The notes: generated by a model from the sequence alone, not told the origin. A stretch of 64,000 nucleotides of DNA from an uncultured Sphingomonas sp. (GCF_937859915.1 NZ_CALMAW010000029.1:30606-94605); one strand, 5' to 3'. Shown: positions 19,596 through 29,133, counted from the first letter of the stretch. Made by a program: numbers and translations.

Positions 19596-20288
19596 ATGAT
19601 CCGCGCGCTGACGCTTGCCTTTGATGATCTCGGCGATCGCCGTATCCTGGCTATCCTGCTGCGCTCGCTGCTCGCGACGCTGCTGGTCTTCGTCGCGCTG
19701 GGCGTGGCGCTCGCCTATCTGCTGAACGGCGTCGATCCCTGCAGTCTGCTGTCGGCCGACGACAGCTGCCCGCTCGGCGGCTCGACGAGCGGGTTCGGCG
19801 CGCTGCTGCTGACGCTTCTGCTGGTCTGGCTGCTGTTCCCGGCGATCGCGATCGGCGTGATCTCGGCCTATATGGACCGCATCGTCGCGGTGGTCGAAGC
19901 GCGGCACTATCCACAGGCACTCGAACAGGCGCGGCCGCTCGGTTGGGCCCGGGGTGCGTGGCTGGGCGTGCGCTCCTCGCTGCGCCTGCTGCTCTATAAT
20001 CTGATCGCGTCGCCCTTCTATCTGCTGCTGCTCGTGACGGGCGTGGGCACGCCGATCCTGTTCGTCGCGGTCAACGGTCTCGCCTTCGGCCGCGATCTCG
20101 GCGAGATGGTCGCCAGCCGTCATGGCGATGCCCCGTCGCGCAAGGCGTGGCTCGCCGCGACGCGGATCGAGCGTGCGACGTTGGGCGCGATCGTCACCGG
20201 GCTGTTCCTCGTCCCCATCGTCAACCTGGTCGCGCCCGTGCTCGGCGCCGCAATGGTGACGCATCTCTACCATCGCGGGCGGCGCTAG
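19596..20288 (+). CDS. EI24 domain-containing membrane protein (CysZ-like)
   Basis: 230 residues with four to six hydrophobic segments: RSLLATLLVFVALGVALAYLL, GALLLTLLLVWLLFPAIAIGV, a central amphipathic stretch with GVRSSLRLLLYNLIASPFYLLLLVTGVGTPILF, and a C-terminal ALVT/LVPIVNLVAPVLGAA pair. The layout and the NGLAFGRDL turn match the EI24 / CysZ family, which includes the E. coli sulfate permease CysZ. Sulfate transport here is only an analogy, since no cysteine-pathway gene is adjacent. The ATG at 19596 is preferred because the frame upstream runs through the palindromic repeat. Confidence 0.78.
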   Translation: MIRALTLAFDDLGDRRILAILLRSLLATLLVFVALGVALAYLLNGVDPCSLLSADDSCPLGGSTSGFGALLLTLLLVWLLFPAIAIGVISAYMDRIVAVVEARHYPQALEQARPLGWARGAWLGVRSSLRLLLYNLIASPFYLLLLVTGVGTPILFVAVNGLAFGRDLGEMVASRHGDAPSRKAWLAATRIERATLGAIVTGLFLVPIVNLVAPVLGAAMVTHLYHRGRR

Positions 20289-20344
20289 TCCGGCTGTCGG
20301 GCCGCGACTTTCCCCGCTAGGAGGCCGGCGAAAGGGGCAGGGTG

Positions 20345-20980
20345 ATGACGTGGGATCGGTGGTGGCTGTTTACGGTGACGGTGTTCCTGATCGCGGGAAC
20401 GCCGGGCCCCAACATGCTTCACGTCATGACGCGCAGCGTACGCTTCGGCTTTGGGCGCAGCGTCTGGGCGATGGCGGGATGCCTGACCGCGGTGTTGTTC
20501 GCCTGTTCGGGCTCGGCGCTCGGGCTGGGCGCGCTGCTGCTCGCTATGCCGCGGCTGTTCGATGTGGTGCGCTATGCCGGCGCCGCCTATCTGGTCTGGT
20601 TGGGCGTCAAGGCGTGGCGCGGGGCGGGGAAGGGCGAGGCCGGGCTCGATCCGGACATGCCGGCTGCAGGGCCACGCGTGCCGTCTTATCGGCTCTATAT
20701 CGACGCGCTGCTGACCGGGCTGTCCAATCCGAAGCTAATCCTGTTCGCCGCCGCCTTCTTCCCGCAGTTTATCAGCCGTCACGCGCCGGCGGTGCCGCAG
20801 TTCGCCATCCTGGTCGCGACCTTCGCGGCGATCGAAAGCAGCTGGTACGCAACCTATGCGGCGGGCGGACGTCGGCTGGCGCGTTGGCTGGCGTCGCCTG
20901 CACGGCAGAAGCTGTTCGATCGCGCGACCGGCGGGCTGTTCTTCGCCTTCGGCGTGGGGCTGGTGGCGGCGCGGGTGTAG
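20345..20980 (+). CDS. LysE/RhtB family amino acid exporter
   Basis: 211 residues and six membrane helices. The family signature near the N-terminus, FLIAGTPGPNMLHVMTRSVRFG, is clear, with the second conserved stretch LTGLSNPKLILFAAAFFPQFI in the middle. RhtB/LysE proteins export small amino acids or homoserine lactone-like compounds by proton exchange. The ATG at 20345 follows AAAGGGGCAGGG; a GTG one codon earlier is equally possible. Substrate cannot be predicted. Confidence 0.9.
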   Translation: MTWDRWWLFTVTVFLIAGTPGPNMLHVMTRSVRFGFGRSVWAMAGCLTAVLFACSGSALGLGALLLAMPRLFDVVRYAGAAYLVWLGVKAWRGAGKGEAGLDPDMPAAGPRVPSYRLYIDALLTGLSNPKLILFAAAFFPQFISRHAPAVPQFAILVATFAAIESSWYATYAAGGRRLARWLASPARQKLFDRATGGLFFAFGVGLVAARV

Positions 20981-20991
20981 TGGCGCTCATC

Positions 20992-21072
20992 GTCATGCCG
21001 GACTTGATCCGGCATCTGGAGCCGCAGGCGCCGCGCCCGAAGCCCTAGATCCCGGATCAAGTCCGGCATGAC
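20992..21072. repeat. long intergenic palindrome, class B copy 2
   Basis: GTCATGCCGGACTTGATCCGG at the left is the reverse complement of CCGGATCAAGTCCGGCATGAC at the right, with about 39 bases between. It lies between the LysE-type gene and typA, both rightward, and may act as a terminator for the former. Confidence 0.8.
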
Positions 21073-21165
21073 GAAAGGCGGAGGACCCTCCGCCACCCCC
21101 GCCCTTGTTGCAGCGCGCCATCTCGGCTATGGGCGCGCGCTGAAACTCCGACAGGATCCGAAAAT

Positions 21166-23004
21166 ATGAGCCTCCGCAACGTGGCGATCATCGCCCACGT
21201 CGATCACGGCAAGACGACACTCGTCGATCAGCTGTTCCGTCAGTCCGGCACCTTCCGCGACAACCAGCGCATCGAAGAGCGCGCGATGGATTCGAACGAC
21301 CTTGAGAAGGAGCGCGGGATCACCATTCTCGCCAAGCCGACCTCGGTCGACTGGACGCCCCCCGGCGCCAGCGAGAGCATTCGCATCAACATCGTCGATA
21401 CCCCGGGCCACGCCGATTTCGGCGGCGAAGTCGAGCGCATCCTGTCGATGGTCGACGGCGTCGTGCTGCTCGTCGATTCGTCCGAAGGCGCGATGCCGCA
21501 GACCAAGTTCGTGACCGGCAAGGCGCTGGCGCTCGGCCTCAAGCCGATCGTCGTGGTCAACAAGGTCGATCGCCCCGACGCGCGCATCCAGGAGGTGCTC
21601 GACGAGGTGTTCGATCTGTTCGTGTCGCTCGACGCCAATGACGAGCAGCTCGATTTCCCCGTGCTCTACGCCTCGGGCCGCAACGGCTATGCCTCGACCG
21701 ACATGGATCGCCGCGAAGGCACGCTGATCCCGATGTTCGAGACGATCGTTTCGCACGTTCCGCCGCCCGCCGTGGAAGTCGCCGGCGTGCCGTTCACCTT
21801 CCTGGTGACGCTGCTCGACCGCGATCCCTTCCTCGGCCGCATCCTCACCGGCCGCGTCAATTCGGGTGTGGTCAAGACCAACCAGCCGATCCATGCGCTC
21901 GACAATGACGGCAAGATCATCGAGACCGGCCGCGCGTCGAAGATCATGTCGTTCCGCGGGCTCGACCGCGTCCCGGTCGACGAGGCCAAGGCGGGCGACA
22001 TCATCAGCCTCGCCGGCCTGACGATCGCGACCGTCGCCAACACCATCTCCGACGTCACCGTGACCGAGCCGCTGCACGCGCAGCCGATCGATCCGCCGAC
22101 GCTGTCGATGCGTTTCGCGGTCAACGATTCGCCGATGGCCGGCCGCGAGGGCACCAAGGTGACCAGCCGCATGATCCGCGACCGCCTGTTCCGCGAGGCC
22201 GAGTCCAACGTCGCCGTCAAGGTCACCGAAGCTTCCGACAAGGACAGCTTCGAGGTTGCGGGCCGCGGCGAGTTGCAGCTGGGCGTCCTCATCGAGACGA
22301 TGCGCCGCGAGGGCTTCGAACTCGGCATCTCGCGTCCGCGCGTGCTGTTCGGCGAGGACGAGAGCGGCAGCAAGACCGAGCCCTACGAGACCGTGATCAT
22401 CGACGTCGACGACGAATATTCGGGCACCGTCGTCGAGAAGATGAACATTCGTAAAGCCGAGATGACCGACATGCGTCCGTCGGTTGGCGGCAAGACGCGG
22501 ATCACCTTCTCGGCGCCGTCGCGCGGGATGATCGGCTATCACGGCGAGTTCCTGTCGGACACGCGCGGCACCGGCATCATGAACCGCCTGTTCGAGAAAT
22601 ACGGCCCCCACAAGGGCAAGATCGAAGGCCGCAAGAACGGCGTGCTGATCTCGAACGGATCGGGCGAGGCCAACACCTATGCGCTCGGTCCGCTCGAGGA
22701 GCGCGGCATCCTGTTCGTGGGCCATGGCGAGCAGCTCTACGAGGGCATGATCGTCGGCGAGAACGCCAAGCCGGACGACCTCGAGGTCAATCCGATGAAG
22801 ACCAAGGCGCTGACCAACTTCCGCGCCTCGGGCGGCAAGGACGACCAGGTGCGGCTGACCCCGCCCAAGCGCGCGACGCTCGAGCAGGCGATCGCCTATA
22901 TCGACGACGACGAGATGGTCGAGGTGACGCCCAAGTCGATCCGGCTGCGCAAGCGCTTCCTCGATCCCAACGAGCGCAAGCGCAACAAGCGTTCGGCGGG
23001 ATAA
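21166..23004 (+). CDS. typA: translational GTPase TypA/BipA
   Basis: 612 residues, the usual length. The GTPase domain shows G1 AHVDHGKTT, G2 RGITI, G3 DTPGHADFGGE and G4 NKVDR; domains II, III and V follow, and the unique C-terminal domain carries PSRGMIGYHGEFLSDTRG, ALGPLEERG and KSIRLRKRFLD. TypA binds the 70S ribosome, resembles EF-G and LepA, and supports ribosome assembly and growth under stress such as cold. The ATG follows GGATCCGAAAAT. It stands alone between two palindromic repeats. Confidence 0.96.
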   Translation: MSLRNVAIIAHVDHGKTTLVDQLFRQSGTFRDNQRIEERAMDSNDLEKERGITILAKPTSVDWTPPGASESIRINIVDTPGHADFGGEVERILSMVDGVVLLVDSSEGAMPQTKFVTGKALALGLKPIVVVNKVDRPDARIQEVLDEVFDLFVSLDANDEQLDFPVLYASGRNGYASTDMDRREGTLIPMFETIVSHVPPPAVEVAGVPFTFLVTLLDRDPFLGRILTGRVNSGVVKTNQPIHALDNDGKIIETGRASKIMSFRGLDRVPVDEAKAGDIISLAGLTIATVANTISDVTVTEPLHAQPIDPPTLSMRFAVNDSPMAGREGTKVTSRMIRDRLFREAESNVAVKVTEASDKDSFEVAGRGELQLGVLIETMRREGFELGISRPRVLFGEDESGSKTEPYETVIIDVDDEYSGTVVEKMNIRKAEMTDMRPSVGGKTRITFSAPSRGMIGYHGEFLSDTRGTGIMNRLFEKYGPHKGKIEGRKNGVLISNGSGEANTYALGPLEERGILFVGHGEQLYEGMIVGENAKPDDLEVNPMKTKALTNFRASGGKDDQVRLTPPKRATLEQAIAYIDDDEMVEVTPKSIRLRKRFLDPNERKRNKRSAG

Positions 23005-23015
23005 GCTTTCTTCAT

Positions 23016-23154
23016 ACTCCCCGGCTTTGGCCGGGGAGGGGGACCGCCGGCGAAGCCGGCGGTGGAGGGGAAAGGCGCGACCGTCGCTTCGCGCCGGCCC
23101 CTCCACCATCCTGCGGATGGTCCCCCTCCCCACCAAAAGGTGGGGAGGATGGTG
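23016..23154. repeat. long intergenic palindrome, class C
   Basis: Starts CTCCCCGGCTTTGGCCGGGGAG, then GGGGACCGCCGGC GAA GCCGGCGGTGG, and closes with CCCCTCCACCATCCTGC, GGATGGTCCCCCTCCCC and ACCAAAAGGT, so several nested hairpins form one long structure. It fills the gap between typA and the convergent thioesterase gene. Its sequence differs from the class A and class B elements. Confidence 0.75.
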
Positions 23155-23556
23155 CTATCCCCGCCGCAGCATCACATTCATCCGTGCCCCGGCGATCGGT
23201 TTTTCCCGATCGTCTTGCCAGGCGAAGGCCTCGACATTGGCGATGCGCGCGCCCAGCCGCGTGACCTTCGCCGCCGCGAAGGTGTCGCGCGGGCGCCCGC
23301 CGCGCATGAAGTCGACCGTGACCGTGATCAGCTTGGCCGAGGTGCCGGGCTCGTCCTCCAACGCGTCGAGCACGGTGCCGATCGCGGCGATCTCGAGCAG
23401 CCCCGCGATCGCGCCGCCGTGCAGGAAGCCCGGGCGGCCGACGACGACATCCGAGAAACCCAGTTTGAACAGCGGCGCGCCGTCGGTATCCCGCGCGGCG
23501 GTAACGCCAAGAAAGTCCGCATAAGGCGGCAGCGTCAGGCGGCCAACGCCGATCAT
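23155..23556 (-). CDS. PaaI family thioesterase
   Basis: 133 residues with the hotdog fold. The active-site motif FLHGGAIAGLLE, a PaaI hallmark, is intact, followed by ITVTVDFMRGGRPRD. Such proteins hydrolyse aromatic or medium-chain acyl-CoA in the cytoplasm. Its ATG overlaps the stop of the upstream thioesterase gene by 4 bases (ATGA), so the two are translated together, perhaps as a heteromer or as enzymes with different acyl preferences. It ends against the palindromic repeat. Confidence 0.85.
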   Translation of the reverse strand: MIGVGRLTLPPYADFLGVTAARDTDGAPLFKLGFSDVVVGRPGFLHGGAIAGLLEIAAIGTVLDALEDEPGTSAKLITVTVDFMRGGRPRDTFAAAKVTRLGARIANVEAFAWQDDREKPIAGARMNVMLRRG

Positions 23557-24002
23557 TGCGCGTCGGTCATCATGAAGGTCGCGGCGACATGCGCGATCGG
23601 ATCCGCCGGGTCGCCGTCATGCGCCTGGCCGCGGACGAAGGCGACGCGCCGGGTCAGCCGATAGCATTCGCCACGCCCGACCACGGTGCGCCCGGGGATG
23701 GCGGCGCGGAGATAGTCGATGCGCAGGTCGAGGGTCGCCTGCGGCTGGAAGGCGCCGCGCTTGATCCACACGGAAATGCTCGTCGCCATGTCCATCAGCG
23801 CGACGATCGGCCCCGAGGCGAGCACGCCGGACGCGATGTCGCCGACCAGTTCGGTGCGATAGTCCAGCGCGAGCTCGACCCAGTCGCCGCCATGTCCGAC
23901 ATAGCGTGCGCCCAGCGCGCCGTTATGCCCGAAGCCGACGATCATGCGGATCGCGGCGTTGGGATCGAAACCGGCGAGGACGGGCGGGGGGCTTTCGGCC
24001 AT
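23553..24002 (-). CDS. PaaI family thioesterase, divergent active site
   Basis: 149 residues of hotdog fold: ASGVLASGPIVALMDMATSISVW, then QPQATLDLRIDYLRAAIPGRTVVGRGE. The position of the usual HGG motif reads LASGPI, so the canonical His is missing; Asp and Ser/Thr of the following helix (MDMATS) may serve, as in other subgroups of the family. The ATG at 24002 is chosen because the longer frame upstream overlaps the divergent peptidase gene and is Arg-rich. It is coupled to the thioesterase gene downstream. Confidence 0.78.
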   Translation of the reverse strand: MAESPPPVLAGFDPNAAIRMIVGFGHNGALGARYVGHGGDWVELALDYRTELVGDIASGVLASGPIVALMDMATSISVWIKRGAFQPQATLDLRIDYLRAAIPGRTVVGRGECYRLTRRVAFVRGQAHDGDPADPIAHVAATFMMTDAQ

Positions 24003-24140
24003 GATCGCCAGCGATAGCCCGCGCGCAGGCGGCCGGCAACGGACGCCGCAACGGCCGCGGTGCTGCAATTTCCCAGACGGTGGTTGCGGCGCGTCGGACG
24101 GACCGGCAGGTTGCGCATCTGCCCCGATCGGAGTTTGCCC

Positions 24141-25880
24141 ATGCGCCGTGCCGCCCTGCTGTTATTGCCTTTGCTGATCGGCGCCGCGCCCATCGATTGG
24201 GATGCGCGCTTCCAGTCGATCTACGGTACGGAATATCAATGGCGGCTTGCCAGCTTCGCCGAGCCCGAGGGGCAGGGGCAGGATCGCATCATGAGCCCGC
24301 ATCTGCCCGACGTCTCGCCCGCCGCGCAGGCCGGGCGGACGGCGACGTGGACCAAGGTCGAGGCGGCGCTTGCGGCGATCCCGCTCGACAAGCTCTCGAC
24401 CGACAATCAGGTCAATTTCGCGGTCTACAAGGGCCAAATTGATGCCTTGCTCGCCGCGCAGCATTTCCAGGAATGGCAGAGGCCCGCCAATTCGGATTCG
24501 AGCTTCTGGGGTGATCTTGCCGGCTTTGACGACAAGCCGCTGCGCTCGGAACAGGAATATCGCAACTATCTCGCCAAGCTGGCCGAGGTGCCGCGCTATT
24601 TCGACCAGCAGATCGCCAACATGAAGGCGGGCGAGGCGCGTGGCTTCACCCCGCCGCAGGTCACGCTCACGGGCCGCGACCAGTCGATCGCACAGGTCGC
24701 GCAAGCCAAGGCACCGGAGGACACAGGCTTCTGGGCGCCGTTCAGGACGATGCCGAGCAACCTGTCTGCGAGCCGTCAGGCGGCGCTGCGGTCGGAAGCG
24801 CAGCGCGTCATCATGGCAAGCGTCGTGCCCGCCTATGCCAAGCTGCTGTCCTATTGGCGCGACGACTATGTGCCGCACGCCAACCCCGTACTCGGTGCCG
24901 AGCAACTGCCCGACGGCGTCGCCTATTATCGCTCCAAGATCGCGGAATTCACGACGCTCGATCTGACACCCGACCAGATCCACGCGATCGGTCTGCACGA
25001 GGTCGCCGCGATTCATGCCGAGATGCTCGGCGTGATGAAGCAGGTCGGGTTCAAGGGCGATTTCCCCGCCTTCCTCGTCTTCCTGCGCAGCGATCCGCGC
25101 TTCTACGCCAAGACGCCCGACGAATTGCTCAAAGACGCCGCCTGGATCGCCAAACGCTTCGACGGCAAGTCCGAGACCTGGTTCGGGCACCTGCCGCGAA
25201 AGCGCTTCGCGATCGTTCCGGTGCCCCCCGCGATCGCGCCTTTCTATACGGCGGGCCGCGGCGGCGACGGCATTTATCTGGTCAACACCTATGACCTTCC
25301 CAGCCGCCCCCTCTATCAACTGACCGCGCTGACGCTGCACGAAAGCGCGCCCGGCCATGCCTTCCAGATCCCGCTCGCGGCCGAGCATAAGGACCAGCCC
25401 GAATTTCGGTCGGCGGGCTATATCTCGGCCTATGGCGAGGGCTGGGCACTCTATTGCGAGCGGCTCGGCGACGAGATGGGGATGTACGAAACTCCCTATG
25501 ACCGCTTCGGGATGCTGTCGTACCAGATGTGGCGCGCCGCCCGGCTGGTGGTCGATACCGGCATTCACCACAGCGGCTGGACACGGGCGCAGGCGGTCGC
25601 CTTCCTCCACGACAATACCGCGCTCTCGGATCACGAGATCGCGACCGAGGTCGACCGCTATATTTCCTGGCCGGGACAGGCACTGTCCTATTATCTCGGC
25701 GAGAAGACGATCCGCGACGATCGCGCGCGCGCCGAGAAGGCGCTGGGGTCACGGTTCAACATCCGCGCCTTCCACGACGCGCTGCTCGAACTCGGCTCGG
25801 TGCCGATGCGCGAGGTCGACCGGATGACCGATCGCTTCATCGCCGGTGGCGGCCGCGGGCCCTATCCCGGCGAGGAATGA
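24141..25880 (+). CDS. DUF885 family zinc metallopeptidase-like lipoprotein or secreted protein
   Basis: 579 residues. The N-terminus (MRRAALLLLPLLIGAAP) is a signal peptide. The metal site HESAPGHAFQ (HExxPGH, about residue 400) and EGWALYCERLGDEMG downstream are the DUF885 hallmarks, related to the gluzincin peptidases; YYLGEKTIRDDRARAEKALG lies near the end. Family proteins are abundant in sphingomonads and xanthomonads and presumed to be periplasmic peptidases. The ATG at 24141 sits directly before the signal peptide; the frame upstream overlaps the divergent thioesterase. Activity is inferred from the motif only. Confidence 0.85.
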   Translation: MRRAALLLLPLLIGAAPIDWDARFQSIYGTEYQWRLASFAEPEGQGQDRIMSPHLPDVSPAAQAGRTATWTKVEAALAAIPLDKLSTDNQVNFAVYKGQIDALLAAQHFQEWQRPANSDSSFWGDLAGFDDKPLRSEQEYRNYLAKLAEVPRYFDQQIANMKAGEARGFTPPQVTLTGRDQSIAQVAQAKAPEDTGFWAPFRTMPSNLSASRQAALRSEAQRVIMASVVPAYAKLLSYWRDDYVPHANPVLGAEQLPDGVAYYRSKIAEFTTLDLTPDQIHAIGLHEVAAIHAEMLGVMKQVGFKGDFPAFLVFLRSDPRFYAKTPDELLKDAAWIAKRFDGKSETWFGHLPRKRFAIVPVPPAIAPFYTAGRGGDGIYLVNTYDLPSRPLYQLTALTLHESAPGHAFQIPLAAEHKDQPEFRSAGYISAYGEGWALYCERLGDEMGMYETPYDRFGMLSYQMWRAARLVVDTGIHHSGWTRAQAVAFLHDNTALSDHEIATEVDRYISWPGQALSYYLGEKTIRDDRARAEKALGSRFNIRAFHDALLELGSVPMREVDRMTDRFIAGGGRGPYPGEE

Positions 25881-25974
25881 GCCGCCGCGTCGCCACTGGC
25901 CCCGGCGCGTCGGCGTTCCTATAGAGCAGGGCATTGTCGATACACGCTTAGTTGCTTTCCAGCCGAGGATCCCG

Positions 25975-28900
25975 ATGGCCGAACTCTCCGCACCGCTTGC
26001 CGCCGAAATGCGGCGCCTTCACCGCGCGGCGGAGCCCGAGGTGCTCGCGGCGCTGCTGCCCTCGGCGACGCTGCCGCATGCGCAGCGCGAGCGGGTGGTC
26101 GGTCGTGCGCTCGGTCTGCTGGCGGATCTGCGGGCGGCGCAGGCGTCGGGCTGGGTCAACAAATTCCTCCAGCAGTATCGGCTCAACTCGTCCGAGGGCG
26201 TGGCGCTGCTCAGCCTCGCCGAGGCGTTCCTGCGCGTCCCCGATCCCGAGACCGCCGACCTGCTCATCGCCGACAAGCTCGGCGACGCCGACTGGAAGGC
26301 GCACACCGGCAAGTCCGCGTCGGGCCTGGTCAATTCGGCGACCTGGGGCCTGGTGATCGGGCGTGCTCTGGTCTCCGACGAGGGTCGCGGCGGCGTGCTG
26401 CGTCGGCTGGTCAGCCGCGCCGGCGAGCCGTTCGTGCGCCAGGCGGTGGGTGCGGCGATGAAGCTGATGGGCGAGGTGTTCGTGATGGGCCGCACCATCG
26501 ACGAAGCGCTCGGCCGGATGGACAAGCGCGACCAGCGCGGCTTCACCGCCAGCTTCGACATGCTCGGTGAGGCCGCGCGCACCCATGCCGATGCCGATCG
26601 CTATCAGGCGAGCTACCTGGATGCGATCCGCTCGGTGGGCCGCCAGCACAACAAGGGCCACTCGATCTCGGTCAAGCTGTCGGCGCTGCACCCGCGCTAC
26701 GAGGTGGCGCGCTGGCACGAATGCGTCGGCGCGCTCAGCGTCCGGCTCGAGGAACTGGCGCTGGCCGCCGCCGAGGCCGGGATCGGGCTCACCGTCGATG
26801 CCGAGGAGTCCGAGCGGCTCGAGATGAGCTTCGAGATCATCGGCGCGGTCGCGCGGCTGCCGGCGCTCAAAGGCTGGGACGGCTATGGCATGGCGGTGCA
26901 GTCCTATGGCAAGCGCGCGCGCGCGACGATCGAATGGGCCGATACGCTGGGCCATGCGGCCGGGCGGCGGATGGCGGTGCGGCTGGTCAAGGGCGCCTAT
27001 TGGGACAGCGAGATCAAGCGCACGCAGGAGGCCGGCCTCTCCGACTATCCGCTGTTCACGCGCAAGGCCGCGACCGACGTCTCCTACCTCGCCTGTGCGG
27101 GCGACATGCTCAAGGCGCCGCACATCTATCCGGCGTTCGCCAGCCACAATGCGCTGACCGTCGCGACGATCCTCGAATGGGCGGGCGAGAGCCGCGACTT
27201 CGAGTTCCAGCGGCTGCACGGCATGGGCGAAGGGCTCTACGAGCGGCTGGTGCGCGAGGAGCGATATCGCTGCCGCATCTATGCACCGGTTGGCGGGCAT
27301 CGCGACCTGCTCGCTTATCTGGTCCGGCGCCTGCTCGAGAATGGCGCCAATTCGAGCTTCGTCCACCAGCTCGCCGACGAGACGCTGACCGACGCCGAGC
27401 TGCTCGCCGATCCGGCCGAGAAGATCCGCGCGGTCGGCGGCGCGCGCCATCCCTCGATCCCGCTGCCGGTCGACCTGTTCGGCGCGGTGCGGAAGAATAG
27501 TGAAGGCATCGATCTGCAGGACCGCGAGACGCTGGCGGGGGTGGTGCGCGAGATCGGGACGCCGTTCGTGCCGAGCGAAGTCGAGGCACAGGGCTCGGGC
27601 GCGGCGCGTGGAGGACGTCCCTCGACGACGCTCGGGACGAACGGACTGGAATTTGCTCTTGGCGCGACGGAGGCCGTGACCCGCGCCGCGCGCGCCTTCC
27701 CGGCGTGGTCCGCCACCCCCGTGGAGACCCGCGCGCAGGCGCTCGAAAAGCTCGCCGATCTGCTCGAGACGCACCGTCTCGACCTGATGCGCCTATGTGT
27801 CCATGAAGCGTACAAGACCTATGCGGACGCGATCGGCGAGGTCCGTGAGGCCGCCGATTTCTGCCGCTATTACGCCAATCAGGCGCGCGGGCTGATGCAG
27901 CCGGTCGAGCTGCCCGGGCCGACCGGCGAGCGCAACGTGCTGCGGCTCGGCGGCCGCGGCGTGTGGGCGTGCATCGCGCCGTGGAATTTCCCGCTCGCGA
28001 TTTTCCTGGGGCAGGTCGCGGCGGCACTCGCAACCGGCAACACCGTCGTCGCCAAGCCCGCGCCGCAGACGCCGCGGATCGCCGGCTGGGCGGTCGCGCT
28101 GGCGCATGAGGCGGGCATTCCCGAAGACGCGCTGGTGCTGCTTCCCGGTGGCCCCGAGGAGGGATCGGCGCTGGTCGCCTACGCGCGCGTCGCCGGCGTC
28201 GCCTTCACCGGCTCGACGCGCACCGCCAAGGCGATCGCGCGCGCCCTGCTCGAGGGCGACGACCGCCCGATCGTCCCGCTGATCGCCGAGACCGGGGGGC
28301 TCAACGCGATGATCGTCGATTCGACCGCGCTGCCCGAGCAGGTCGTCGCCGACATCGTCACCTCGGCGTTCCGCTCGGCGGGCCAGCGCTGCTCGGCGCT
28401 ACGGCTGCTGGTCCTGCAAGAGGATATCGCCGAGCGCACGCTCGAGATGCTCGGCGGCGCGATGGACACGCTGCAGGTCGGCGACCCCGCGGATCCCGCG
28501 ACCGACGTCGGTCCGGTGATCGACCAGCCCGCCTATGACCGGCTGATGACCTATCGCACGCAGGCTGAGGCGCGCTGGGTCAAGACGGTTGCGGTGCCCG
28601 CCGACGGCCTGTTCGTGCCGCCGACGGTGATCCGGCTCGATGCGATCGACCAGTTGAAGCAGGAATGGTTCGGCCCGATCCTCCACGTCGTGACGTGGGC
28701 GGCGGGGGATCTCGCGCGCACGGTCGAGCGGATCAATGCCTCGGGCTTCGGGCTGACCATGGGTCTCCACAGCCGCATCGCGCGCGCCGCCGACGAGGTC
28801 GAGGCACTGGCCGAGGTCGGCAATCTCTACGTCAACCGTTCGATGATCGGCGCGGTGGTCGGCTCGCAGCCGTTCGGCGGCGAGCGGCTGTCGGGTACCG

Positions 28901-29025
28901 GCCCCAAGGCGGGCGGTCCGCACTATCTGGCCCGTTTCTGCGTGGAGCGCGTGACCTCGACCGACACGACCTCGGCGGGCGGCAACGCAACGCTGCTCTC
29001 GCTCGACGACGTCGCCGGGATCTGA
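25975..29025 (+). CDS. putA: bifunctional proline dehydrogenase / L-glutamate gamma-semialdehyde dehydrogenase
   Basis: 1016 residues. The N-terminal half holds the FAD-dependent proline dehydrogenase barrel (VKLSALHPRY, VDAEESERLE, RLVKGAYWDSE, ATHNAL-type SHNALTV, YAPVGGHRDLLAYLVRRLLENGANSSFVHQ). The C-terminal half (from about 560) is the NAD-dependent aldehyde dehydrogenase with the catalytic Glu772 (IAETGG) and Cys806 (GQRC). Together they oxidise proline to glutamate with a channelled intermediate. There is no ribbon-helix-helix domain, so this is the non-regulatory bifunctional class. Residues 530-557 are encoded by a palindromic insertion. The ATG at 25975 follows CGAGGATCCC. Confidence 0.95.
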   Translation: MAELSAPLAAEMRRLHRAAEPEVLAALLPSATLPHAQRERVVGRALGLLADLRAAQASGWVNKFLQQYRLNSSEGVALLSLAEAFLRVPDPETADLLIADKLGDADWKAHTGKSASGLVNSATWGLVIGRALVSDEGRGGVLRRLVSRAGEPFVRQAVGAAMKLMGEVFVMGRTIDEALGRMDKRDQRGFTASFDMLGEAARTHADADRYQASYLDAIRSVGRQHNKGHSISVKLSALHPRYEVARWHECVGALSVRLEELALAAAEAGIGLTVDAEESERLEMSFEIIGAVARLPALKGWDGYGMAVQSYGKRARATIEWADTLGHAAGRRMAVRLVKGAYWDSEIKRTQEAGLSDYPLFTRKAATDVSYLACAGDMLKAPHIYPAFASHNALTVATILEWAGESRDFEFQRLHGMGEGLYERLVREERYRCRIYAPVGGHRDLLAYLVRRLLENGANSSFVHQLADETLTDAELLADPAEKIRAVGGARHPSIPLPVDLFGAVRKNSEGIDLQDRETLAGVVREIGTPFVPSEVEAQGSGAARGGRPSTTLGTNGLEFALGATEAVTRAARAFPAWSATPVETRAQALEKLADLLETHRLDLMRLCVHEAYKTYADAIGEVREAADFCRYYANQARGLMQPVELPGPTGERNVLRLGGRGVWACIAPWNFPLAIFLGQVAAALATGNTVVAKPAPQTPRIAGWAVALAHEAGIPEDALVLLPGGPEEGSALVAYARVAGVAFTGSTRTAKAIARALLEGDDRPIVPLIAETGGLNAMIVDSTALPEQVVADIVTSAFRSAGQRCSALRLLVLQEDIAERTLEMLGGAMDTLQVGDPADPATDVGPVIDQPAYDRLMTYRTQAEARWVKTVAVPADGLFVPPTVIRLDAIDQLKQEWFGPILHVVTWAAGDLARTVERINASGFGLTMGLHSRIARAADEVEALAEVGNLYVNRSMIGAVVGSQPFGGERLSGTGPKAGGPHYLARFCVERVTSTDTTSAGGNATLLSLDDVAGI
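27562..27644. repeat. in-frame palindromic element inside putA
   Basis: CCGTTCGTGCCGAGCGAAGT at the left matches the reverse complement of the last 25 bases (25-base arms with three mismatches), with about 33 bases between. It starts exactly on a codon boundary of putA, encodes PFVPSEVEAQGSG followed by RPSTTLGTNG, and keeps the frame open. It falls in the linker between the proline dehydrogenase and aldehyde dehydrogenase domains. It resembles in principle the protein-coding palindromic elements of Rickettsia. Confidence 0.8.
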
Positions 29026-29133
29026 CGCCGACGGCTCTGCGTGAGAGATACCGGTAATCGGCACCATTGCGCGGACCGGCCGGTCCGGTGCATTACCGCC
29101 GCATACCGAGCATTCGATTCGTGGAGAGGCAGC

